From NCBI GenBank assembly GCA_947630205.1, contig CANRGW010000042.1:1-9753 (forward strand): a DNA stretch of 9,753 bases. Direction: 5' to 3'. The DNA is from an uncultured Bacilli bacterium (GTDB taxonomy: Bacteria > Bacillota_I > Bacilli_A > RF39 > UBA660). The notes under the pieces were generated by a model that ran no database searches, was not told where the DNA came from, and was given only the letters and a program-made list of their open reading frames with translations. The translations under genes and the position numbers were made by a program. Below, in pieces: positions 1 through 6,023 of the stretch (positions are counted from its first letter, which is position 1; each line of letters begins with the position of its first letter).

Positions 1-96
1 TTTGGTGTTCTCCCTGTCTTATCTCTTTCCTCATCTGTAACATGGCTTGATGGAGATGGCACTAAATCTAATCCCTACAAAATCATTGCCGATTAA
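1..96 (+). CDS. C-terminal end of a probable surface/secreted protein (5' end outside window)
   Basis: Frame 1 is open from the first base to a TAA at 94-96 and encodes 31 residues of a C-terminus. The readable parts are a GVLPVLSLSSSV stretch followed by GDGTKSNPYKI near the end. A pattern like '(R)PVVSL.....GGDGT..NPY.I' at the extreme C-terminus is, from memory, common in large secreted or pilin-like surface proteins of AT-rich gut Firmicutes. The frame, the family-like tail and a terminator starting at the stop codon support a real gene end. G+C here is visibly higher than in the genes that follow. The function of the whole protein cannot be judged from this fragment. Confidence 0.7.
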   Translation, partial: FGVLPVLSLSSSVTWLDGDGTKSNPYKIIAD

Positions 97-120
97 AGAC
101 TTTAAGTCTTTTTTCTTTTT
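95..120 (+). terminator. Rho-independent terminator after the partial gene
   Basis: AAAGAC (95-100) pairs with GTCTTT (106-111) around a short loop, and the inner bases are also complementary. A T-rich run (112-120, one C) follows. It overlaps the stop codon of the partial gene and separates it from the murG promoter. Confidence 0.75.
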
Positions 121-154
121 ATTTATAAATTTATTTTTCTGGTTTCATATAATA

Positions 155-163
155 TGATATAAT
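155..163 (+). promoter_or_regulatory. Extended -10 promoter for murG-murB-divIB
   Basis: TGA-TATAAT at 155-163 is a full extended -10 element (TGnTATAAT). No good -35 is visible 16-18 bases upstream, where the sequence is only T-rich, which is typical of extended -10 promoters. The predicted start near 170 would leave a leader of only about 10 nt that begins at the Shine-Dalgarno sequence AGGTGAT (170-176). Confidence 0.65.
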
Positions 164-179
164 AAAGTCAGGTGATAGA

Positions 180-1274
180 ATGCGAGTTATTATAAGTGCT
201 GGTGGAACAGGTGGACATATATATCCTGCTCTTAGTATAATCAATAAAATTAAAGAACATAATCCTAATTCGGAATTTTTATATATTGGAACAACTGATA
301 GAATGGAACATGAAATTATTCCTAAAGAGGGTATACCATATCTTGGAATAGAAATCTCAGGACTTAGTAAGAATATTAAAAAAAGTGTTAAAAGTTTTAA
401 ATCATTAATGAAATCTATTTCTATAGTCAAAAAAGAAATTAAAAAGTTTAATCCTGATATTGTAATAGGTGTAGGTGGCTATGTAACATTCCCTGTCATT
501 TACTGTGCTAAAAAACTTGGTTATAAAACTTTAGTTCATGAACAAAATTCTATTCCAGGTAAATCTAATCGTTTGCTTATAAAATATACTGATAAAATTG
601 CTGTTAGTCTTCCTGGAAGTCTTGAATATTTTCCAAAAGAAAAAGTTGTTTATACAGGTAATCCTCGTAGTAGTGAAATAATTAAAGCCAAACCCTTAAA
701 AAAACAAGAATTAGGTTTACATGCTTCTAAAAAATTAGTTTTAATAGTTATGGGTTCTTTAGGTTCTATGACAATTAATAATGAATTACAAAAAATAATT
801 TCTAAGTTTAAAGATAAAGATTATGAAGTATTAATAATAACCGGTAATAATTATTATAAAGATTTTAAAGATAAAGAAACTAGTAATGTGAAAATTGTAC
901 CTTTTTTAAATAATATGTTGAATGTTTTAAAAGTTTGTGATTTAATAGTTACACGAGCAGGTGCTTCAACAATTGCCGAAGTAACCGCCATTGGATTACC
1001 AAGTATTTTAGTTCCAAGTCCTTATGTTGCTAACAATCATCAATTTTATAATGCTATGGAATTAGTTAATAATAAGGCTAGTATTTTATTAGAAGAAAAA
1101 GATTTTAATGCTAATAATCTTTTAGAGAAAATAGATTATGTTTTAAATAATAAAAAAGTCTATGAAGAAATGCATCAAAGATCTTTAAAGTTAGGTAATC
1201 CATCTAGTAATGATAAAATTTATCAGTTGATTTTAGAATTGGTAGGTAATGATTATGGAAAAGATAATAAATGA
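180..1274 (+). CDS. murG: MurG: UDP-GlcNAc transferase making lipid II
   Basis: MurG transfers GlcNAc from UDP-GlcNAc to undecaprenyl-PP-MurNAc-pentapeptide (lipid I) on the inner face of the membrane, giving lipid II. The 364-residue length is normal for this GT-B enzyme. Visible family motifs are GGTGGH at 8-13 (first G-loop), GVGGY at 97-101 (second G-loop), HEQN at 120-123, GNPR at 160-163, GSLGSMTIN at 192-200 (third G-loop region), RAGASTIAE at 259-267 and NNHQFYNA at 285-292 (donor-sugar site). The third loop deviates slightly, with Met191-Gly-Ser-Leu-Gly-Ser where GGSLGA is usual. The ATG at 180 follows AGGTGAT at 170-176, which matches the extended anti-SD. The gene leads an operon with murB and divIB, in Bacillus dcw order. 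It ends in TGA inside the start of murB. Identification is firm. Confidence 0.97.
   Translation: MRVIISAGGTGGHIYPALSIINKIKEHNPNSEFLYIGTTDRMEHEIIPKEGIPYLGIEISGLSKNIKKSVKSFKSLMKSISIVKKEIKKFNPDIVIGVGGYVTFPVIYCAKKLGYKTLVHEQNSIPGKSNRLLIKYTDKIAVSLPGSLEYFPKEKVVYTGNPRSSEIIKAKPLKKQELGLHASKKLVLIVMGSLGSMTINNELQKIISKFKDKDYEVLIITGNNYYKDFKDKETSNVKIVPFLNNMLNVLKVCDLIVTRAGASTIAEVTAIGLPSILVPSPYVANNHQFYNAMELVNNKASILLEEKDFNANNLLEKIDYVLNNKKVYEEMHQRSLKLGNPSSNDKIYQLILELVGNDYGKDNK
1244..1247 (+). promoter_or_regulatory. Ribosome binding site deciding the murB start
   Basis: AGGT at 1244-1247 (within GGTAGGT) lies 7 nt before the ATG at 1255 but only 1 nt before the in-frame ATG at 1249. It therefore supports 1255. 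The site lies inside the murG coding region. Confidence 0.6.
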
Positions 1275-2163
1275 AATTATGACCAAAAAAATAGGCGATG
1301 TTGAAATAGATGCCTCTTTAGCAAAATATACAACATATAAAGTTGGTGGCATTGCCAAATTGGTTGTTTATCCTAAAAACATTGACAAATTAGTTGAGTT
1401 AATGGAAATAATTAATCGAGAGAATATTAAATATTTTGTTTTAGGAAATGGTAGCAATGTTTTATTTAGTGATGATACCTATGAAGGAATAATTATTAAA
1501 TTAGATAATTTTTCAGAAATAGAAATTGAAGATAATATTATTCGTGTTGGAGCAGGTTATAGTTTAATAAAACTTGCGAATGAAGTTTCTAAATTAGGAC
1601 TTCAAGGATTAGAGTTTGCTTCTGGTATTCCCGGAACTATTGGGGGAGCAACCTTTATGAATGCTGGGGCTTATAATTCAGAAATGAAAAATGTTATCCG
1701 AAGTGTAAAAGTTTTAACTCCAGAACTTAAAGTAATAAATTTAAGTAATGGTGAAATGAATTTCCATTATCGCGATAGTTTTTTACAACATAATAAAGGC
1801 TATATTTGTTTAGAAGTCATCTTAAGACTTAATCATGGTGATAAAGAATTATTACAAGAAATAATAAAAGACCGGAAGTTAAAAAGAAAAAAGACACAAC
1901 CTTTAGAATATCCAACAGCAGGTTCAGTTTTTCGTAATCCAGAGGGGATGTTTGCTGGTAAATTGATTGAAGATTTAAACTTAAAAGGCTATCAAGTAGG
2001 TGGTGCTAAAATAAGTGAAAAACATGCTAATTTTATTATTAATACTGGTAATGCTAAAGCAAGTGATATAAAAGAAATCGTTGATTATATTAAAGAAAAA
2101 GTAAATGATGAATATAATATAAAACTTCGTGTTGAACAACGACTAGTAAATTGGGATGATTAA
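1255..2163 (+). CDS. murB: MurB: UDP-N-acetylenolpyruvoylglucosamine reductase
   Basis: MurB is a cytosolic flavoenzyme. It uses NADPH and FAD to reduce UDP-GlcNAc-enolpyruvate to UDP-MurNAc, the second committed step of peptidoglycan synthesis. With the start at 1255 the protein has 302 residues, the usual size for the short Gram-positive (type II) form. Motifs in this numbering are YTTYKVGG at about 25-32, GNGSN at 64-68 and GIPGTIGGATFMNAG at 124-138 (FAD binding). YRDS is at 172-175, GSVFRNP at 223-229 has the presumed proton-donor Ser224, and LRVEQR near the end has the conserved Glu294. The start overlaps the last 20 bases of murG, implying translational coupling. An ATG at 1249, two codons upstream, is possible but badly spaced from the SD. 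It is followed at once by divIB. Confidence 0.96.
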   Translation: MEKIINEIMTKKIGDVEIDASLAKYTTYKVGGIAKLVVYPKNIDKLVELMEIINRENIKYFVLGNGSNVLFSDDTYEGIIIKLDNFSEIEIEDNIIRVGAGYSLIKLANEVSKLGLQGLEFASGIPGTIGGATFMNAGAYNSEMKNVIRSVKVLTPELKVINLSNGEMNFHYRDSFLQHNKGYICLEVILRLNHGDKELLQEIIKDRKLKRKKTQPLEYPTAGSVFRNPEGMFAGKLIEDLNLKGYQVGGAKISEKHANFIINTGNAKASDIKEIVDYIKEKVNDEYNIKLRVEQRLVNWDD

Positions 2164-2164
2164 A

Positions 2165-2836
2165 ATGAGTAAACAAAAGAAGAATAAAAAGAGAGGATTT
2201 TTAAAAGTTTTAATCATTTTAGGATTATGTGGTTTAATTATAACTTATATTTTGACTGTAAAAGTTAAAAATATTTATATTGTTGGTAATAATTTATTAA
2301 AAGATCAAGAAGTAATTGAACTTGCTAATCTTGAAAATTATCCTAAACTTTTTAAAATTTCAAGTTATAGTTTAAAAAATAAAATAAAGTTAAATCAATA
2401 TGTTAAAGATGTTAGAATAACTAAAAGTCTTTTTGGTAAAATAACTATTTATATAGAAGAATACAATGTTCTTTTAAAAAATGATGTTGATAATACAATG
2501 TATTTATCTAATTTTAAAAAAATACCAAATGATAATCAATTTGTAGGTATTCCATCTCTTATTAATGCAACTCCTGATGATATATTAAAAAGTTTTTTAG
2601 AAAAATTAGATAAAATTGATAAGACTATTTTAACTAAAATATCAGAAATTGAATATAGACCTAATGAATATGATAAAGATTTGTTTTTGTTTTATATGAA
2701 TGATGGTAATTATGTTTATATAACAACAACAAGGTTGAATAATATTAATAAATATGATGAAGTCTTATTAGAATTAGATGGTAAGAAAGGTATTATATAC
2801 TTAGATAGTGGTAATCACTTCCAAGCATTTGAATAA
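2165..2836 (+). CDS. divIB: DivIB/FtsQ-type cell division protein
   Basis: DivIB/FtsQ is a bitopic divisome protein that bridges with DivIC/FtsL on the outer face of the membrane at the septum. With the start at 2165 it has 223 residues. A basic cytoplasmic tail (KQKKNKKR) comes first, then one membrane helix at about 12-32. A POTRA-like segment follows at about 34-104, opening with VKNIYIVGNNLL and closing with ITIYIEEYNVLL. A beta domain follows, ending in KGIIYLDSGNHFQAF, which resembles the family's C-terminal strand. It is somewhat short compared with Bacillus DivIB, mainly at the N- and C-terminal tails. The start is uncertain between ATG 2156 and ATG 2165; GGGA at 2153-2156 is 8 nt before 2165, so I prefer 2165. 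The position directly after murB matches Bacillus order and supports the call despite weak sequence conservation. Confidence 0.88.
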   Translation: MSKQKKNKKRGFLKVLIILGLCGLIITYILTVKVKNIYIVGNNLLKDQEVIELANLENYPKLFKISSYSLKNKIKLNQYVKDVRITKSLFGKITIYIEEYNVLLKNDVDNTMYLSNFKKIPNDNQFVGIPSLINATPDDILKSFLEKLDKIDKTILTKISEIEYRPNEYDKDLFLFYMNDGNYVYITTTRLNNINKYDEVLLELDGKKGIIYLDSGNHFQAFE

Positions 2837-2905
2837 TCCTTTTTTTCTTTTAGAAAATATCTTTAAATAAAATTAATTAATATAGGAAAACTTTAAATTA
2901 TATAG

Positions 2906-2911
2906 TATAAT
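2906..2911 (+). promoter_or_regulatory. Probable promoter of the lipoprotein-GDPD unit
   Basis: A perfect TATAAT lies at 2906-2911, about 30 bases before the next start codon. The predicted transcription start near 2918 leaves room for a strong SD, AAGGGGAG at 2928-2935. The -35 position (2883-2888, TAGGAA) is poor and no TG extension is present, so this rests on the -10 and the context. No clear hairpin terminator is visible after divIB, only a T-run at 2840-2846, so read-through from the murG operon remains possible. Confidence 0.5.
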
Positions 2912-2940
2912 AAAAATGTAGTTTAAAAAGGGGAGAGAAA

Positions 2941-3393
2941 ATGAAAAAAATAATTATTATTACTATTTCATTAGCATTTATTTTATTAGGAATTACAGGT
3001 TGTTTTGATGCTCAAAATGCTTTTATTGTTGGAAGTGAGTCTGATATTGAAGTTTTTCAAAGAGATGTAAAGTTATCTATCAAACAAGAAACTTTAACTC
3101 CAACAGGTACAACTTTAATTTTAGAAAATAATGATGATAAATTACTTTATTACAATGAAGAATATAAGTTAGAAATAAGAAAAGATGATAAATGGCACAA
3201 TATAAATACAGAAATAGAATTTAATGAACTTATTCAAAATTTAGAAAATAGGCAATCTAAAGAAATTAAATTAGATTGGCAAAATATCTATGGAAAATTA
3301 TCTAAAGGCGAATATAGAATTTTAAAAAAAGTTTATTTTGAAGAACAAGAAGAAGATAAATTTTATATAGCAGCAGAATTTGTTATTAATTAA
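2941..3393 (+). CDS. Small lipoprotein with a bacterial Ig-like domain
   Basis: This 150-residue protein starts with a lipoprotein signal peptide: MKK, a hydrophobic stretch at 4-17, then the lipobox ITGC with the lipidated Cys at 21. It should be anchored on the outer face of the membrane. The mature part (about 45-150) resembles the bacterial Ig-like domain found in many Firmicutes lipoproteins (Big_14-like, recognised by eye). The features seen are LTPTGTTLILENN (72-84 region), YNEEYKLEIRKDDKWHNI, LDWQNIYGKLSKGEYRI, and a closing strand YIAAEFVI. No enzymatic motif is visible and the specific role is unknown. The start is supported by AAGGGGAG five bases upstream. The gene ends 41 bases before the GDPD gene with no terminator between, so the two are probably co-transcribed. 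Confidence 0.82.
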   Translation: MKKIIIITISLAFILLGITGCFDAQNAFIVGSESDIEVFQRDVKLSIKQETLTPTGTTLILENNDDKLLYYNEEYKLEIRKDDKWHNINTEIEFNELIQNLENRQSKEIKLDWQNIYGKLSKGEYRILKKVYFEEQEEDKFYIAAEFVIN

Positions 3394-3424
3394 AAAATAA
3401 GTTAGAAAAATATTTACTTATAAT

Positions 3425-3431
3425 AGAGGTG
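3425..3431 (+). promoter_or_regulatory. Ribosome binding site deciding the GDPD start
   Basis: AGAGGTG at 3425-3431 matches the extended anti-SD and is well spaced for the ATG at 3435. The in-frame GTG at 3429 overlaps this site and has no SD of its own, so it is rejected as the start. Confidence 0.7.
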
Positions 3432-3434
3432 TTT

Positions 3435-5258
3435 ATGAAAAAAACAAAACAAGTTTTAAATATTTTAAATTTTAATTGGAAATCTTTAATTGGTTTTGAA
3501 ATAATTTTTAAGTTACTTAGTTTAATGATTTTTACTCCACTTTTTGTTATGGATTTTAATGTCATTATGAAATTAACAGGTTTTAAATATTTAACGCTTG
3601 AAAATATCGGTTCTTTTCTTCTTAATCCTTTAACTTTAGTTATGTTAATTATTCTTTTTCTTTTCATGACATTGTATACAATGTTTGATATAACAACAGT
3701 TATTACTATTTTAGATGCATCTTATCACAAGAAGAAAATAAAAGTAATTGATGCAATTAGAATGTCCTTAGCAAAATGTAAAAAGGTTTTTAGATTAAAA
3801 AATATATCATTAGCATTTTTCGTTTTATTTTTAATTCCTTTTTTGAATATAGGTTTATCCTCAAACTTTATAGGTACTATTAAGATACCTGAATTTATTA
3901 TGGATTTTATTAGGAAAAATCAAACTTTGTTAATTCTTTTTATTATTCTTATGATATTACTTGCTATCTTATTATTAAGATGGATATATTCTTTACATTA
4001 TTTTGTTATTGAAGATTTAGATTTTCAAGAAGCAAGAAAGAAAAGTATTAATTTAAGTTCCAAAAAACATATAAAAGATTTAGTTACTTTAACTCTTATT
4101 CAATTAGGAATTACGATTATTTATTTCTTATTTATTATAGTAGGAATATTTATTATTTTAGTATTTAATAAGTTATTAGGAAAAATTATTTTCTTAAAAA
4201 GTATAATTTCAACAGTTATTTGGATATTTATTGCTTTATCAATTATTATTGTTACAGTATTGTCTACTCCAATTAGTTATGCAAGCATTAGTGTTTTATT
4301 TTATCTTCATAAAAAAGAAAAAGAAGAAGAAATTAAAGGTATTTCTATTAAGGAAAGTAAATCTTCTAAAAAAATAAATAAACGTTTTAAATATGTATTT
4401 GGTGGAATATCTCTTATAGCCTTTATTTTAGCAACATTGTTTACGTATGGTTTATATAAAGGAAAATATAATTTAAATATAGAATATGTTAGAACACTTG
4501 AAGTAACTGCTCATCGGGGAGCATCTGTTAACTCACCTGAGAATACTATGGCATCTTTCATAAGAGCAAAAGAACTAGGTGCTGATTGGATTGAACTTGA
4601 TGTTCAACAAACAAAAGATGGAAAAATTATTGTTATTCATGATACTAATTTAAAAAGAACAACAGGTGTTAATAAAAATACTTGGGAAGTAACTTATGAT
4701 GATATAAAAGAATTAGATGCTGGAAGCCATTTAGATAAAAAGTTTAAAAATGAAAGAATTCCTTTATTAGAAGAAGTTGTAAAATGGGCAAAAGAAAATA
4801 ATATGCGATTAAATATTGAGTTAAAGCCTACGGGTTATGAAAAAGATTTTGAAAAAAATGTTGTTGATATTGTTAAAAAATATAATTATGAAAACAGTTC
4901 TGTTATTACTTCTCAAGTTTTAGAGGTTTTAGAAAATGTTAAAAATTATGATGAGAAAATAGAAACGGTTTATGTTATGAGTTTGGCTTATGGAGAAATT
5001 ACTTCCCTTACCAAAGTGGATAATTTTAGTATAGAAGCCACGAGTATAACGGAGACTTTAGTAAAAAAAGTTCATAAAGAGGGAAAAGAATTATATGCTT
5101 GGACTGTAAATACTCCTGAAAATATTCAAAAAATGATCGATTTAAAAGTTGATAATATTATAACTGATGATATTACTCTTGCTAAAGATACAATTTATTC
5201 TAGTAAAACTAGTAATCTTATTAATGAATATGTAAAATTAGTTCAAAATTTATTTTAA
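3435..5258 (+). CDS. Membrane-anchored glycerophosphodiester phosphodiesterase (GDPD)
   Basis: The family hydrolyses glycerophosphodiesters to sn-glycerol-3-phosphate and an alcohol; in Gram-positives it may also act on (lipo)teichoic acid or lipid head groups. The 607-residue protein has two parts. Residues 1 to about 340 are a multi-helix membrane domain of the GDPD-associated type, with hydrophobic blocks near 17-40, 65-90, 125-145, 164-185, 217-247, 256-290 and 320-340. From about 355 a GDPD TIM-barrel follows. Its catalytic landmarks are AHRG (His360), PENT (Glu369), IELDVQ (Glu387, Asp389), VIHD (His402), NIELKP (Glu462, Lys464) and YAWTVN near 555-560. All expected metal and acid/base residues look present, so it should be active. 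The catalytic part follows the last membrane helix; its side of the membrane is inferred to be external. A terminator follows the stop codon. Confidence 0.93.
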   Translation: MKKTKQVLNILNFNWKSLIGFEIIFKLLSLMIFTPLFVMDFNVIMKLTGFKYLTLENIGSFLLNPLTLVMLIILFLFMTLYTMFDITTVITILDASYHKKKIKVIDAIRMSLAKCKKVFRLKNISLAFFVLFLIPFLNIGLSSNFIGTIKIPEFIMDFIRKNQTLLILFIILMILLAILLLRWIYSLHYFVIEDLDFQEARKKSINLSSKKHIKDLVTLTLIQLGITIIYFLFIIVGIFIILVFNKLLGKIIFLKSIISTVIWIFIALSIIIVTVLSTPISYASISVLFYLHKKEKEEEIKGISIKESKSSKKINKRFKYVFGGISLIAFILATLFTYGLYKGKYNLNIEYVRTLEVTAHRGASVNSPENTMASFIRAKELGADWIELDVQQTKDGKIIVIHDTNLKRTTGVNKNTWEVTYDDIKELDAGSHLDKKFKNERIPLLEEVVKWAKENNMRLNIELKPTGYEKDFEKNVVDIVKKYNYENSSVITSQVLEVLENVKNYDEKIETVYVMSLAYGEITSLTKVDNFSIEATSITETLVKKVHKEGKELYAWTVNTPENIQKMIDLKVDNIITDDITLAKDTIYSSKTSNLINEYVKLVQNLF

Positions 5259-5273
5259 TAAAATAATAAAAAG

Positions 5274-5306
5274 AAAATTTGCTTTTTTTAAAGTAAATTT
5301 TTTTTT
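5274..5306 (+). terminator. Rho-independent terminator after the GDPD gene
   Basis: AAATTTGC (5275-5282) pairs with GTAAATTT (5293-5300) with one G-U wobble, around a 10-nt loop, and a T-run continues to 5306. The stem is AT-rich but its position 16 bases after the stop codon fits. The rest of the 5259-5425 gap is A/T homopolymer tracts and the next promoter; I see no other gene in it. Confidence 0.65.
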
Positions 5307-5371
5307 AAAGGGAAAAGTTTTTTATTTTTTTCTTTTCAAAAATGATTATTAAGGATTTAAAAAAACGATAG

Positions 5372-5400
5372 TTTATTCGGACTAATTTTTTTGATATAAT
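5372..5400 (+). promoter_or_regulatory. Promoter of the nitroreductase-family gene
   Basis: The extended -10 TGA-TATAAT occupies 5392-5400. A weak -35 (TTTATT, 5372-5377) is placed 17 bases before the hexamer. The -10 is identical to that of murG. The predicted transcription start is near 5407. Confidence 0.65.
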
Positions 5401-5425
5401 AATTAACAAAGGATAAAGATAAAAT

Positions 5426-5947
5426 ATGAATGAAACGATTAAAAATTTAATAGAGAGAAGAAGTATTAGAAAGTATCAAGATAAAATGATACCAAAGGAA
5501 ATATTAGATGAAATTATTAAAGTTGGTACTTTTGCTCCAACTGGTATGAATAAACAATCCCCAATTATTATAGCAATTACTAATAAAGAAATACGAGATA
5601 AATTAGCAAATTTAAATGCTAAAATTATGGGAAATCCAGGAATTGATCCTTTTTATGGGGCTCCTGTTGTTTTAGTTGTCTTAGCCAATAAAGATGTTCC
5701 AACTTATTTATATGATGGTAGTCTTGTTATGGGAAATCTTATGAATGCTGCTGCATCTTTAGGAATTGGTAGTTGTTGGATACATAGAGCCAAAGAAGAA
5801 TTTGCAACTCTTGAGGGCTTAGAAATATTAAAAAGTTTAGGAATTACTGGTAATTATGAAGGAATTGGCCATTGTATATTAGGTTATAGTGCTGAAGAAA
5901 AAACACCTTCTGAAAGAAAAAAAGATTATGTTTATTATATTAACTAA
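5426..5947 (+). CDS. Nitroreductase-family FMN oxidoreductase
   Basis: A 173-residue protein of the nitroreductase fold, which binds FMN in a homodimer and uses NAD(P)H; the natural substrate cannot be told from sequence. Landmarks are RRSIRKY at 11-17 (FMN phosphate-binding arginines), APTGMNKQSP at 37-46, the FYGAPVVLVV strand at 76-85, GIGSCWIHRA at 113-122, and GHCILGYSAEEKTP near the C-terminus, where a Gly-Tyr is typical. The size is normal for the short subfamily. The SD AAAGGA (5408-5413) is 12 nt from the ATG, longer than ideal, but no better start is in frame. It is a single-gene unit between its own promoter and that of the Fic gene. No hairpin terminator is seen after it. Confidence 0.92.
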   Translation: MNETIKNLIERRSIRKYQDKMIPKEILDEIIKVGTFAPTGMNKQSPIIIAITNKEIRDKLANLNAKIMGNPGIDPFYGAPVVLVVLANKDVPTYLYDGSLVMGNLMNAAASLGIGSCWIHRAKEEFATLEGLEILKSLGITGNYEGIGHCILGYSAEEKTPSERKKDYVYYIN

Positions 5948-5967
5948 GATTAATAATTAGTATTAAC

Positions 5968-5996
5968 TTGACATAATTTCCTTATTGTAGTATATT
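5968..5996 (+). promoter_or_regulatory. Near-consensus promoter of the Fic gene
   Basis: TTGACA (5968-5973) and TATATT (5991-5996) are separated by exactly 17 bases. Transcription should start near 6003 and run into the strong SD AAGGGGTGG (6011-6019). An AT-only inverted repeat, TTAATA/TATTAA (5950-5955 and 5961-5966), abuts the -35 and could be an operator, but it is weak. Confidence 0.8.
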
Positions 5997-6023
5997 ATCA
6001 CCTTGGTTTTAAGGGGTGGTTAG

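Noticed and set aside
131..430. Minus-strand open frame of 99 residues
   Set aside because: It lies opposite the 5' end of murG, has no SD-supported start, and its hydrophobic composition is what AT-rich antisense DNA gives.
3419..3424. TATAAT just before the GDPD gene
   Set aside because: Transcription would start near 3431, downstream of the SD at 3425-3431, so the RNA would lack its ribosome site; no -35 is visible.
3386..3667. Minus-strand open frame of 93 residues
   Set aside because: It is antisense to the start of the GDPD gene, with low-complexity Lys/Ile/Phe composition and no recognisable domain.
5312..5337. Second hairpin GAAAAG/CTTTTC after the GDPD terminator
   Set aside because: The stem has six base pairs with a 14-nt loop and no T-run after it; chance pairing of A/T tracts is likely.
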